Assembly (NCBI GenBank): GCA_964389375.1
Contig: CAYMDP010000011.1
Coordinates: 6,880 to 70,879 of the forward strand
DNA length: 64,000 nt
Reading direction: 5' to 3'
Source: CAYMDP01 sp964389375
Lineage (GTDB): Bacteria; Bdellovibrionota; Bdellovibrionia; Bdellovibrionales; UBA1609
Positions 7,659 through 16,475 of this stretch are shown in pieces (position 1 is the first letter of the stretch; each line of letters opens with the position of its first letter). Position numbers and translations under genes: made by a program. Under the pieces are notes generated by a model. It was not told the DNA's origin. It made no database searches and saw only the letters and a program-made list of their open reading frames with translations.

Positions 7659-8268
7659 ATTGATAATTTACTACGCTCATCCTGGAGTCCAATATTCGAG
7701 AGTAAACACAGCTCTAAATTTGGCCGCCTCCGCGATTCACGACATTACATTTGTGGATCTATATGCCGAATATCCCCGCTTCAACATCAACGTCGATCGC
7801 GAGCAACATAGACTTCTTCAGCACGATGTCATCATTTTTCAGCATCCCCTGTTTTGGTACTCGACGCCGGCCTTAATTAAAGAGTGGACGGATCTGGTTT
7901 TGCAGTATGGTTTTGCTTACGGAGAGGGTGGAGATCGCCTTTCTGGCAAAATCATGATGAATGTTATCTCCGCAGGAGGTCCCGAAGAGGCCTATTCCCC
8001 TGGAGGTTACCAAGGCTATCCTCTACGCACATTCTTAACTCCTTTAGAAAGAACCGCTCACTTGTGCCAAATGAAATATTCGGCCCCCTTTGTTTTGTAT
8101 TCCGCTTTAAAGGCAGAAAAGGGAGAGATCTCGAATCACTCTAAAAGCTATGCCCAACTACTTGGTTCCATTCGAGACAATACTTTTAACTTCGAAAAAG
8201 CCATTCAAGCAGATGTCATCCAAGCAAGTGATCTAAATAACTTCTTTCTTCCGAAGGCAGGCAAATAA
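7651..8268 (+). CDS. KefF/KefG-like ancillary NAD(P)H oxidoreductase
   Basis: 205 residues with a flavodoxin-2 fold: IIYYAHPGVQYSRVN at the FMN-binding start, LYAEYPRFNINVDREQ, and FQHPLFWYSTPALIKEWTD, the signature of KefF/KefG quinone oxidoreductases. In E. coli these bind FMN, reduce quinones and are needed for full activity of KefC or KefB. The next gene is a Kef antiporter starting 1 nt after this stop, as expected for that partnership. It matches both KefF and KefG about equally, so I leave the symbol blank. Confidence 0.9.
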   Translation: MAKLIIYYAHPGVQYSRVNTALNLAASAIHDITFVDLYAEYPRFNINVDREQHRLLQHDVIIFQHPLFWYSTPALIKEWTDLVLQYGFAYGEGGDRLSGKIMMNVISAGGPEEAYSPGGYQGYPLRTFLTPLERTAHLCQMKYSAPFVLYSALKAEKGEISNHSKSYAQLLGSIRDNTFNFEKAIQADVIQASDLNNFFLPKAGK

Positions 8269-8269
8269 A

Positions 8270-10150
8270 GTGACAGGCATATTACTGGTAACGGCACTTT
8301 TTCTTTTGGCAGGGGTTGTGGCGGTTCCATTGGCTTCAAGATTTAAGCTTGGCTCGGTTTTGGGCTATATCATTGCCGGAATAATTATTAGTCCTTTGTT
8401 GGCTTTGCTTAAAGTGGACGTCATAACGATTCAGCATTTTGCTGAATTTGGCGTTGTGATGATGCTTTTTTTGGTGGGCCTTGAGCTAGAGCCAAAACTT
8501 TTGTGGCGAATGAAAAATAAACTGCTGGGCCTTGGTGGACTTCAGGTCTTAATTACTGTTTGTCTAGTCGCACTGATCGCCTTTCTATTGGGTGTTTCTG
8601 TAAATGCAGCCATTGCGATTGGGTTTATTTTTTCTTTGTCTTCGACAGCTATTGTCTTACAGACACTCGGCGAACAAGGAAAGATGAAGACCGAAGGCGG
8701 GCAAAGTAGTTTTTCTGTTTTGCTGTTTCAAGATATCGCAGTCATCCCAATGCTTGCGATTATTCCGCTACTTGCGATCTCGAAATCAGCTGAAGATGCT
8801 GGTCATCATGGCAGCTCTTTTAGTTTGATTGCAGGAATGCCCGGATGGATGGCAGCAATTACGACTTTTGCAGTGGTCTTAGCTGTGATTGTCGGAGGGA
8901 TTCTTTTGTCGCGCCCGGTGTTTCGCTTTGCTGCCTCTGCAAAGCTAAGAGAAATCCTTGTCGGAGCTGCCCTTCTTTGGGTGCTGGGGATTGCTCTGTT
9001 GATGAGTACCGTTAATCTTTCCCCAGCCCTAGGGACTTTTTTAGCTGGAGTTGTTTTAGCAAATAGTGAATTTCGGCATGAATTAGAAAGCAATATCGGG
9101 CCTTTTAAAGGTTTGTTATTAGGTTTATTCTTTATGACTGTCGGAGCCAGTGTAGATTTTAATTTACTGGGCGAGAAGTTTTTCTTAGTTGTGGGACTAA
9201 CGCTAGGATTGATGTTTATTAAAGCCGCAGTGCTTTTTGTTTTAGCAAGAGTCTTTAATCTTCAAAGGTCCGACAAGTGGTTATTTACCTTAGGTCTTGC
9301 CCAGGCCGGTGAGTTTGCATTTGTATTATTAGCCCTTGTGGTCACTGAGGGTGTGATTGCAAAAGAATTAGCAAGTTTACTTTTATTAGTAGTGGCCCTG
9401 TCGATGCTTCTGACTCCGGCCTGTTTTTTAATCCAAGATCGATTTTTGTCTTCAAGCGAGGATAAAGATAAGGATCGAGAGGCGGACCAGATCGACGAGA
9501 AGGGATCCATAATTATTGCTGGTCACGGTCGCTTTGGTGGGATCATTAATCGAATGGTTCGTGGACTTGGATATCAAACAACAGTTTTGGATTACGACTA
9601 CCAACAACTCGAAATGCTAAGAAAGTTCGAGTTTGAGGCCTATTTTGGCGATGCCACAAGGCCCGATCTTTTGCACGCAGCCGGTATAGAGCATGCAAAA
9701 GTTCTGGTCGTAGCATTAGATGACAAGGCTTCTATTACAGAGCTTGTAAAATACTGTGTAAAAAACTTTCTCCATGTTCATGTGATCGCAAGAGCCATTG
9801 ACCGAAGTCATGTCTATGAGCTTTATGCAGTCGGCTGCAGAGATATTATCCGCGAAACATTTGATAGCGCAGTCAGAGCGGGACGCTCAACATTAGAAGC
9901 GCTTGGACAGCATCCCTTTCAGGCCGAAAGAAACGCCAAAAGATTTGTCGAAGTCGACCAACATTCCATTCGGACACTAGCCACTTTATACAAAGCCGAC
10001 GTGCCCATCCAAGACAATCCAGAATATATAAAAAAAGCTGTCGAAATTAGGCTAGAACACGAAGCGCAGATTAAGGGAGAAGATCCCCACTATAGTTCGC
10101 GCTCACAGTTGGGTTGGATCCCGCCCACAAAAAATAATGTGGATGTCTAA
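8270..10150 (+). CDS. kefC: Kef-type K+/H+ antiporter with RCK (TrkA-N) domain
   Basis: 626 residues, like KefB/KefC (about 600-620). The first ~385 residues form a 12-13 helix CPA2 exchanger domain with FLVGLELEPKLLW, SLSSTAIVLQTL, FQDIAVIPML and FFMTVGASVDF. A Rossmann RCK domain begins near 413 with IIIAGHGRFGG and includes DATRPDLL. Kef systems expel potassium and acidify the cytoplasm when glutathione-electrophile adducts bind the RCK domain. The start is GTG 8270, 1 nt after the ancillary oxidoreductase. Assignment as KefC rather than KefB is by general likeness only. Confidence 0.9.
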   Translation: MTGILLVTALFLLAGVVAVPLASRFKLGSVLGYIIAGIIISPLLALLKVDVITIQHFAEFGVVMMLFLVGLELEPKLLWRMKNKLLGLGGLQVLITVCLVALIAFLLGVSVNAAIAIGFIFSLSSTAIVLQTLGEQGKMKTEGGQSSFSVLLFQDIAVIPMLAIIPLLAISKSAEDAGHHGSSFSLIAGMPGWMAAITTFAVVLAVIVGGILLSRPVFRFAASAKLREILVGAALLWVLGIALLMSTVNLSPALGTFLAGVVLANSEFRHELESNIGPFKGLLLGLFFMTVGASVDFNLLGEKFFLVVGLTLGLMFIKAAVLFVLARVFNLQRSDKWLFTLGLAQAGEFAFVLLALVVTEGVIAKELASLLLLVVALSMLLTPACFLIQDRFLSSSEDKDKDREADQIDEKGSIIIAGHGRFGGIINRMVRGLGYQTTVLDYDYQQLEMLRKFEFEAYFGDATRPDLLHAAGIEHAKVLVVALDDKASITELVKYCVKNFLHVHVIARAIDRSHVYELYAVGCRDIIRETFDSAVRAGRSTLEALGQHPFQAERNAKRFVEVDQHSIRTLATLYKADVPIQDNPEYIKKAVEIRLEHEAQIKGEDPHYSSRSQLGWIPPTKNNVDV

Positions 10151-10285
10151 GACGGGAAGGCCGATTTAGACTCCTTGCGAAATATATCTATTTTCGGTGG
10201 GGTTAGTTATTATACTTATTCAGAAAAGCTGAGGTGCACAAGCGGCATTTTGGGTGATAACTTGTAGGACACAATCTAACACCCC

Positions 10286-10310
10286 GTTACGCAAAAATAC
10301 GACGGGCACC
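10286..10310 (+). repeat. solo REP-like repeat
   Basis: An exact 25-bp copy of the RAYT unit's right-end repeat, again preceded by CCCC. It lies in the 174-bp gap between the Kef antiporter and the GFA gene, ending 14 bp before the GFA start codon. A short stretch 40 bp upstream (GCGGCATTTT) resembles the area around the RAYT start codon, so this copy might be the scar of a decayed unit; that is weak. Confidence 0.88.
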
Positions 10311-10324
10311 CTTGGGGGCAAAGT

Positions 10325-10747
10325 ATGGAAAATTCTAAATCGGCAAATGGTTCTTGTTTATGCGGCAAAATTAAAATTCAGGCCTTGGCAATGAATACAA
10401 ACCTTGGGGTATGTCATTGCAGTATGTGCAGAAAGTGGAGTGCCGGTCCATTTTTGGCGGTCGATTGCGGGACAGATGTTAAAATTGAAGGGAATGAGTA
10501 CTTAAGTGTTTACAACTCTTCAGATTGGGCCGAGCGCGCTTTTTGTAAAAACTGCGGCACAAATCTATTCTACCGATTAAAAGAGTCCCAGCAATACATC
10601 GTATCCTCTGAAATCTTTAACCAAGCCGAGCTGAACTTTGATCATCAGGTATTTATTGATGAAAAGCCAAAGTACTATGCTTTCTCGAACAAAACCAAAG
10701 ATATGACCGGGGCAGAAGTTTTTGCGGCCTATGCACCGAAAGACTGA
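10325..10747 (+). CDS. GFA (glutathione-dependent formaldehyde-activating-like) family zinc protein
   Basis: 140 residues with the GFA/CENP-V zinc pattern: GSCLCGKIKI near the start, VCHCSMCRKWS, and FCKNCGTNLFYR, giving the full set of cysteine ligands for two zinc ions. The family name comes from glutathione-formaldehyde work, but most members have no tested function. It is monocistronic on the plus strand. A solo REP-like repeat lies immediately upstream, in what should be the leader. Confidence 0.88.
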   Translation: MENSKSANGSCLCGKIKIQALAMNTNLGVCHCSMCRKWSAGPFLAVDCGTDVKIEGNEYLSVYNSSDWAERAFCKNCGTNLFYRLKESQQYIVSSEIFNQAELNFDHQVFIDEKPKYYAFSNKTKDMTGAEVFAAYAPKD

Positions 10748-10831
10748 TGATCAGTTTTGGGTCTAAAAAAGACGATTTATTGCCTGAATTGCGACTAGAC
10801 AAGAGATCCCTGCGCTGCAATTCTATTGTCC

Positions 10832-11719
10832 ATGAAGATTGAAGAAATTATTGAGCATAGTTTTGACGAAGTCTCTGAGATGATCACAGCACCAGAGCCT
10901 TTTTCAGTCTTTGAGGATTATGCTGAGTTTCAGGTCTTACTTTTGCGAAGAGTTGATTTTTCTAAATCGAGACTTCACTTTAGATCTGAATTTTATATTT
11001 TAAAATTAAAAGAAGTATTTTATTTTAATCGCGATAGTAAGTGTTTTGAAAAGCTAAAACGATCCTACGCCGATCTGGTTCATCAGCTGGATTCCTATTA
11101 CAGAAACAATCAAAAAATTATTAGTGCCTATGCCAGTCAGATCGAAAGTCTAGAGGAGGAGCTTTTTCAAAAAAATCCTTCTCGCGGTTTTATGGATATA
11201 TGGTTAAGTCTTAAAAGAGATTTGTCTAAGTTAGAAAACTACTATTATCGAAATGGCATTGTGTATCATGAGTTCCTAAAAATCGCGGCACCTCAATTTG
11301 GTAAACATAAAGATGAATTTAAAGATATCGAAGACGGGATTCAGTTTCATTCATCAAATATTGGCACGCTAAAGTCTCGGCTGGATAGCGTTCATAATTA
11401 TCACGACTCGATTAAAAGTGATCGGTTAAATAGAACACTTTTAATGTTAACCCTGATTTCGGGAATATTTTTGCCACTTAACTTAATTGTAGGGTTTTTT
11501 GGTATGAATACAACCGGACTTTATTTTGCGGAGGATCCTTCTGGAACCAAAAAAGTAGTCTTCATTTTGATTTCAGTCGTGTTGATTTGTATTTTGGGGA
11601 TCCAGACCATTCGGGTATTGAGCCGCTATGTCTTGCGATTTGTTTTAGGCCGCTCGATCGTCTACCATAATATATCAAAGCGAATTGATGAACTTAGCGA
11701 AAAGATGCGAGTTAGCTAA
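10832..11719 (+). CDS. CorA-like magnesium/cation channel protein
   Basis: About 295 residues. The bulk is a charged helical cytoplasmic region, followed by two C-terminal membrane helices with the diagnostic GMN motif (VGFFGMNTTGL) after the first. CorA proteins form pentameric Mg2+ (or Co/Ni/Zn) channels in the inner membrane. The N-terminal domain is shorter and less canonical than in E. coli CorA, so ion selectivity is open. The start is taken at ATG 10832; a TTG two codons upstream is possible. No strong ribosome site is visible. It stands alone. Confidence 0.85.
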   Translation: MKIEEIIEHSFDEVSEMITAPEPFSVFEDYAEFQVLLLRRVDFSKSRLHFRSEFYILKLKEVFYFNRDSKCFEKLKRSYADLVHQLDSYYRNNQKIISAYASQIESLEEELFQKNPSRGFMDIWLSLKRDLSKLENYYYRNGIVYHEFLKIAAPQFGKHKDEFKDIEDGIQFHSSNIGTLKSRLDSVHNYHDSIKSDRLNRTLLMLTLISGIFLPLNLIVGFFGMNTTGLYFAEDPSGTKKVVFILISVVLICILGIQTIRVLSRYVLRFVLGRSIVYHNISKRIDELSEKMRVS

Positions 11720-11746
11720 GAATCAAGGCAGCTAAGGCAGACTTTT

Positions 11747-13225
11747 CTATCCAGTAAGTAACTCTTGGACTGGTTGATAGAAGCGACTTCTGCGCGGGTG
11801 ATTAGCTGAAAAGGCTCCGTAGTAGCCAATGCCTTGACCGTCGCTAGTCGCGTAAGCGTATTCGCTTGGTGGTACACCCATCAAATGTAACAGAGTGATT
11901 AAAAAACAATTGTAAGGCAGATTATTACCAACATATATATTATCGCCAGTTTGGCTTCGAGGGACGGTCATATAGCGCCCTGTGCGCACCCGACCACCCA
12001 TCGATCCAATCAATATCTGTTGCGAATCTAAGCCGTTGTGTCCACCATCTCCGCCCGGTTGAGCAAAGCCACCTTGGCAAATTAGGCCCGTCACCATATT
12101 GTCTAAATAGCTGCGTCCGGTATTTCCTTCCATCTCTTCGAGAGGAGCTAAAAATTGATCCGCAACAAGATTGGAGAAATATCTCCACCAATGAGTTTTG
12201 ACGGCAAGCTGTAAGGCGCTTCCCCCGCCTCCGTGCATGACATCATGAACGCCGCGGCCTTCAGTGTTTAAGTTCGGTAGCCACCTCGGGTCGTGAGCCT
12301 CAAAGGACATCACACCGAATTTTGTTAGACCACATTTAAGGGCGATAGCCATTAGGTTCATATACATTCGATAATAGACCAAGGGATCTTCGATATCGCC
12401 TGGATCCGCAGGGCGACTGCAGTTGGCGGTCATAATGGGCGGCTGGATGCTTGCGTAAGTTCTTTGTAAATCTGAAAAATAATCCATATGCTGATTGACC
12501 CGGGCCAAGTCATCAGAACTTATTCGATTGCTAGTACGAAGGGAATTAAACGAATCCATGACACGAGATAAGATATTTGACTTGAGTTGATTCGTTAAGT
12601 CTTGCGGAGGGGCAGTACCTCCGGTTAAAGAACTAAAGACTTCATTATAAAAGCGTCGTATTTCGTATTCGTTGTAGAAAGGAACTCTCTCAACTTGGCT
12701 TCCAATCTTTCGAAAGAACATGCCGCCATTCGCACTGATGCGCACGGCTCGGATAATTGAAGAAGAAGTTCCCTGCGGGTAGACGGAGGGTGCGCTTTCG
12801 ATAATGGTATCGATTGTTGGAAAATTTCCTTCGGACTCTCTATCCATTGCTGCGGCAAGCCCACCATTTCCGTGACCCGCTCCATGTTCAATATCGAAAC
12901 CACGGACAATTGTAATCTGATCTCGAAGCGATTGAAAGCGAGGGTTATTAAGAGCAGGACTGTGCGAGCCTACTTGTCCTAGGGCCGACAACAAAACTTC
13001 TCGTCCGCCTCCAGTAAGGGCAGTCGTTGTACTTGTTGGCGAAGGCCACATTGAATTTAGATTGTTATGATCGTACCAAAAAAGCATCATTCGTCGCGGG
13101 GTCTGAGTCGCCTGCGCTAAGGCATCACTTGGAAGTAGGCTTGGGAGCAATGGAAGAGCAAGAAGCCCTTTTCCGGACCCAACTAAAAACTGTCTTCGTG
13201 TTTTTTTACAGTAATAAATGCTCAT
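11747..13225 (-). CDS. DUF1552 family Tat-exported protein
   Basis: 492 residues. The N-terminus carries a twin-arginine signal (KKTRRQFLVGSG, then a hydrophobic stretch ending DALAQA). The body matches DUF1552: MLFWYDHNN early, VRGFDIEHGAGHGNGGLAAA, then VMSFEAHDPRW and DGGHNGLDSQQ. These proteins are common in planctomycetes and myxobacteria, and are nearly always next to a DUF1592/1588/1595 protein, as here. The function is unknown; a sulfatase-like fold (DUF1501 relatives) is often suggested. Its ATG follows the stop of the upstream gene with no gap, so the two are one operon. Confidence 0.9.
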   Translation of the reverse strand: MSIYYCKKTRRQFLVGSGKGLLALPLLPSLLPSDALAQATQTPRRMMLFWYDHNNLNSMWPSPTSTTTALTGGGREVLLSALGQVGSHSPALNNPRFQSLRDQITIVRGFDIEHGAGHGNGGLAAAMDRESEGNFPTIDTIIESAPSVYPQGTSSSIIRAVRISANGGMFFRKIGSQVERVPFYNEYEIRRFYNEVFSSLTGGTAPPQDLTNQLKSNILSRVMDSFNSLRTSNRISSDDLARVNQHMDYFSDLQRTYASIQPPIMTANCSRPADPGDIEDPLVYYRMYMNLMAIALKCGLTKFGVMSFEAHDPRWLPNLNTEGRGVHDVMHGGGGSALQLAVKTHWWRYFSNLVADQFLAPLEEMEGNTGRSYLDNMVTGLICQGGFAQPGGDGGHNGLDSQQILIGSMGGRVRTGRYMTVPRSQTGDNIYVGNNLPYNCFLITLLHLMGVPPSEYAYATSDGQGIGYYGAFSANHPRRSRFYQPVQELLTG

Positions 13226-15238
13226 CTAATAGCTCCAGTATCTAAATTCGTCTGATAAAACTAAACTCTTAACCGCATCAACTATACTTCCAGGCCCTGT
13301 TTCATCTCCATAAAGAGTGGTGAGTGCGGAGTTCATCTGGCAGTTGTCAGCGGCCGTCGGTCGAACTCTGGATTCAAAATTCTTTAGATGCTTAACAAAG
13401 CAAAGCTTTGCTCGATCACTTGAGCCCAATGAAGTCGAAAGTTCTGTTGAGTCATTGAAGCTGACTGGCTGAGAGCGGATCTCACTACTGACAGCGGCTG
13501 TATTTACCGGAAGAGCCACGATAAAGTTTCCGCTACTATCAAATAGTCTTTCCGTCTGTCGAACTCGACCAAGAGTATCGAAGTTCTCGAAAGCGTAGCC
13601 CAGAGGATTAAACCTAGAGTGACAAGCTACGCAGCTTGATCCTTGAACCTCGCTGGACCTCTCAGTATTTTCTCGAGTGGTTACGACTCCGCCCTCAATA
13701 GGTGGAAGAGATGTTGGTGCACTTGGAGGCGGAGCTCCGACTTCTGTACAAAGGACATGTTCTAAAACGTGAAGCCCGCGTTTAATCGGCGAAGCTCTGT
13801 AGCCCGAGCGTTTTGCAAGCATCGCGGCTCGATTCAAAAATCCAGCTCGCTCTTCGGATAAGGTGGACGCGCCGGAGGTGCTCGTTTGGTAAATTGAACG
13901 AAGGCCTGCGTGGGTGATATTTGTCTGTCTTGAAGTAAACAAGCTTTCGAAGTTCGAAGACTGGTCAATGACTAGGTTTGTAAAAAACCCGTCAAGCTCG
14001 CTGATCATCGCATTTTGTAGTCCCGTCGTGCTAATTCCATTTAGGAAATCCGAGGAGTAGGAAAATTGGTCGAAGATGTCGTAGCCATAAGATTCTCGAA
14101 AGAGTCTCTGCACCATAGACCGAGCGCCGCTTGTCGAGAGAAGTCGGTCGACTTGAGCAGATAAAACTTGAGAGTCCGAGATTTGTCCCGAGTCAGCAAG
14201 GGCCACGAGCTGAGCATCCGGAGGACCACCCGTCAGGAAGTAAGAAAGCTTACTGGCGAGTTCATGATTAGTGATTCTAAGTAAGTTCGAGCCTGAAGGT
14301 TCGGGGTTTCCGCGGTAATAGGCGCGATATAAGAAATCACTACTTTGTGCCAAGCTTGTAAAGGTTAAGGTCACAAGATCTTGTTTACTTAAGGTCGCAC
14401 TCCAAAATGAGTTTGCAAGCGTGGTTGCCTCTGCTGAGGAAACGGGTCGTCTAAATGCTCTTGAGGCAAGTTGGCGAACAAAGTCCCGCAGACAAGTTTG
14501 ACTGACAGTAGTTTGAGAAAGACAGTTGTTTGTGCCGGGATAGGCAGTCAAACCGGCTTGATTTTGTGCCACCAACTGACCGGCGCGGAACGCCGTTTCG
14601 AAAAAAGCGTTCGTCGAAACCTGAGTGACCAGTTGAGATTGTTCTTTTAAAGCAGAGCCACCCACCAGCAAGCGATCGTTCGGTAAGGCTTGGTAGAGTT
14701 CATTCAGTCTGGAGTCTGACTTTAAAGAAGTTGAAAATCCGTCGAGCAAGGAATTCAGTGAATTTTGAAATTCTCGATTAGTTAACTTTAGTACAGGGGA
14801 TCGCGAAACAGATCCGGGTGTACATTGAAACTGTAGGCGACCTTCGGGATCGGTCTCGGTTGGAAGACTTTCAGATTCTGCAATTAAAGCCAAAGAGATC
14901 AGCTCAAAATCTGAGTCCGATAATCGGCTACGGAGGTTATTCATTTGCGGAATTTCAAAAACCGCAGCAATGATTTGATCTCTGGTTCGGCCAAGCTTAG
15001 AAGATTCGTGAATCGCTGCGTGGCACATCGCACAGTTTTGTTCGTATTGAGTTTTACCCATCTCGATTCGCTCAAGGTCCGAAACAGACTCAAAGCTAGC
15101 ACTAGAAGTCACATTCGATACGGGCTTAAAACTTCCACCGCAGTTCTGAAAAAGAACAATCGTAGATCCCAGCGCAATGGCAAACCAAAAATGTTTCAAT
15201 TTGAGAATTCTCAAAAACGACCCCCGTCTCAACTTCAC
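13226..15238 (-). CDS. DUF1592/DUF1588/DUF1595-type haem-binding lipoprotein
   Basis: 670 residues. A lipoprotein signal ends in FQNC (C33). A CAMCH haem-binding motif lies at 69-73. The order then follows the planctomycete-cytochrome family: DUF1595 (LVAQNQ...FVRQLASRAFRRPVS), DUF1592 (SKLSYFLTGGPPDAQL), DUF1588 (CVACHSRFNPLGYAFENFD, a second CxxCH) and a C-terminal DUF1585-like part. The start is GTG 15238; the ATG two bases upstream runs into a stop at once. It is presumably an outer-membrane or periplasmic partner of the adjoining DUF1552 protein, perhaps in redox breakdown of a polymer. That role is inferred. Confidence 0.88.
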   Translation of the reverse strand: MKLRRGSFLRILKLKHFWFAIALGSTIVLFQNCGGSFKPVSNVTSSASFESVSDLERIEMGKTQYEQNCAMCHAAIHESSKLGRTRDQIIAAVFEIPQMNNLRSRLSDSDFELISLALIAESESLPTETDPEGRLQFQCTPGSVSRSPVLKLTNREFQNSLNSLLDGFSTSLKSDSRLNELYQALPNDRLLVGGSALKEQSQLVTQVSTNAFFETAFRAGQLVAQNQAGLTAYPGTNNCLSQTTVSQTCLRDFVRQLASRAFRRPVSSAEATTLANSFWSATLSKQDLVTLTFTSLAQSSDFLYRAYYRGNPEPSGSNLLRITNHELASKLSYFLTGGPPDAQLVALADSGQISDSQVLSAQVDRLLSTSGARSMVQRLFRESYGYDIFDQFSYSSDFLNGISTTGLQNAMISELDGFFTNLVIDQSSNFESLFTSRQTNITHAGLRSIYQTSTSGASTLSEERAGFLNRAAMLAKRSGYRASPIKRGLHVLEHVLCTEVGAPPPSAPTSLPPIEGGVVTTRENTERSSEVQGSSCVACHSRFNPLGYAFENFDTLGRVRQTERLFDSSGNFIVALPVNTAAVSSEIRSQPVSFNDSTELSTSLGSSDRAKLCFVKHLKNFESRVRPTAADNCQMNSALTTLYGDETGPGSIVDAVKSLVLSDEFRYWSY

Positions 15239-15412
15239 ATCGGATTAAAGGTGCAATCACTATACCCCTTGGGACCACCAAAAACGCTTTTGGGGGTCGA
15301 TTTCTGGGTAAGCTTTTGACATGCCCAAAAGTCTGACGAAGCCCGGGGAATTGGTTTGTCTCAATATCAAACAGCCCTAACAGAGATGATTAAGACCTAG
15401 AGGCGACTCTGA

Positions 15413-15718
15413 TCAGGCGGATTCCAGCCTTACTTCGTAGCGGAAACCTTCTTTTGCCAGAGAATCACGCAAGGCTAATTCGATTAGACCTGTTTCGGGA
15501 AGCTTTAGCTTTTTTGCGATCCGAGCGGCCCGAGTTGGGCTTGGGATGCGCCGACCCCTCTCAAGGTCATTTAGATTTTGAACTGAGAGGCCGATTTTTT
15601 TCGCAAAAGCTGTTTGAGTCATCTCTTCGGACTCGCGCCAAGCTTTAAGCATTCCCCCGAAAGAAAGGATGCCATATTGTTTTTCCAATTTTAGGAAATA
15701 TGAATTTTTAGTAGCCAT
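15413..15718 (-). CDS. HigA-like XRE family antitoxin
   Basis: 101 residues with a Cro/CI helix-turn-helix at about 23-80: WRESEEMTQTAFAKKIGLSV then LNDLERGRRIPSPTRAARIA. It overlaps the upstream RelE/HigB-type toxin gene by 11 nt. The toxin-first order is typical of HigBA modules. The antitoxin should neutralise the toxin and bind the palindrome upstream of the pair. The HTH sits in the N-terminal two thirds, with a short C-terminal tail. Confidence 0.85.
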   Translation of the reverse strand: MATKNSYFLKLEKQYGILSFGGMLKAWRESEEMTQTAFAKKIGLSVQNLNDLERGRRIPSPTRAARIAKKLKLPETGLIELALRDSLAKEGFRYEVRLESA

Positions 15719-15989
15719 GTTTATGAACCTCCAGCAGTTCTATATGTACGCGATCTGAGATCGTCCGGTAAATTAAACGATAAGCTTTACTTAGACGTAC
15801 AGACCTTTGCCCGATTCTTGCTCCCTTTAGCGGCTCATCATGAAATCCGGGACTTTTCATAACTTCCCAAACACCGTATGACTCGACCATAAATATCCAT
15901 AAGAGGACTTTCTTTCTGACAAAATCCGGAACCTTAGAAAGCTGTTTCCCGAAAGCTCGACTTCTGGAAATCCGTGTCCGAACCTCCAT
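15708..15989 (-). CDS. HigB/RelE family toxin
   Basis: 93 residues with the RelE/HigB pattern: KQLSKVPDFVRKKVLLWI in the first helices, then PGFHDEPLKGARIGQRSVRL and AYRLIYRTISDRVHIELLEV. Such toxins cleave mRNA at the ribosome. The basic residues of the GQRSVRLSKAYRLIYR strand region are present, so it is probably active. It is first in a two-gene operon with the XRE antitoxin and preceded by a perfect palindrome. The -10 box lies so close to the ATG that the transcript would be nearly leaderless. Confidence 0.85.
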   Translation of the reverse strand: MEVRTRISRSRAFGKQLSKVPDFVRKKVLLWIFMVESYGVWEVMKSPGFHDEPLKGARIGQRSVRLSKAYRLIYRTISDRVHIELLEVHKHGY

Positions 15990-15998
15990 TTAAACCCC

Positions 15999-16027
15999 AT
16001 TATACTTCAAATTGAAGTATAAGTAAA
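15999..16027 (-). promoter_or_regulatory. higBA promoter and palindromic operator
   Basis: On the minus strand, TTTACT (16027-16022), a 17-bp spacer and TATAAT (16004-15999) form a strong promoter. A perfect 23-bp palindrome (16000-16022; arms TTATACTTCAA and TTGAAGTATAA around one central base) covers the spacer and most of the -10 box. Binding by the antitoxin there would block polymerase. The toxin ATG (15989) begins 9 bp after the -10 box. Confidence 0.75.
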
Positions 16028-16287
16028 GACTGCTACAAAATTCAGAGTTTTTGATCAAAGGGACCTCCTATTATTGTTCTGGCTGAACAAATCGAGGTGC
16101 AAGGGGTGGCACCAAGTGTGGAGACAAAAGATTCGGGGCTGAACGACTGCCAAATTCGTTATCTGAATCGGAGCTCAGGCCAGGATTTTATCCTTGGGAC
16201 TCGTGGCGTTATGCGCTTAGTGAAAGATCCATTGCTTCAGTTAGGATAAATAAGTATCAAGATTCGCAATCTCGGGGAGTTTTAAAA

Positions 16288-16437
16288 ATGGTGTCGATCC
16301 AGCAAATTGAAAGTATTGTCCCCCTTTTATTCACTTACAGTGAGGAACTGCACATTGTGGACCACATGCCGAGGGGCTATTGCGACACCAATCTATTCGA
16401 ATCGCTATTGTTTGGACATAACACCCTCGGCCGTTGA
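16288..16437 (+). CDS. possible 49-residue ORF in the gap 16028-16475
   Basis: A short frame with a good ribosome site (GGGGAG 16274-16279, 8 nt before ATG 16288). It contains IESIVPLLFTYSEELHIVDH and PRGYCDTNLFESLLFG. I recognise no family. It may be a real small gene or a fragment of a lost one. Upstream, 16080-16249 is also open in one plus-strand frame (LNDCQIRYLNRSSGQDFILG is visible) without an ATG start, which fits decayed coding sequence. The rest of the 450-bp gap shows nothing else I can name. Confidence 0.3.
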   Translation: MVSIQQIESIVPLLFTYSEELHIVDHMPRGYCDTNLFESLLFGHNTLGR

Positions 16438-16475
16438 GTAATTGCTGCGGCGGGTCCCAAGGCTCTATTCTAGTT

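Noticed and set aside
13226..15238. Plus-strand ORF at 14945-15319 within the DUF1592 gene
   Set aside because: It is a shadow of the strongly supported minus-strand gene.
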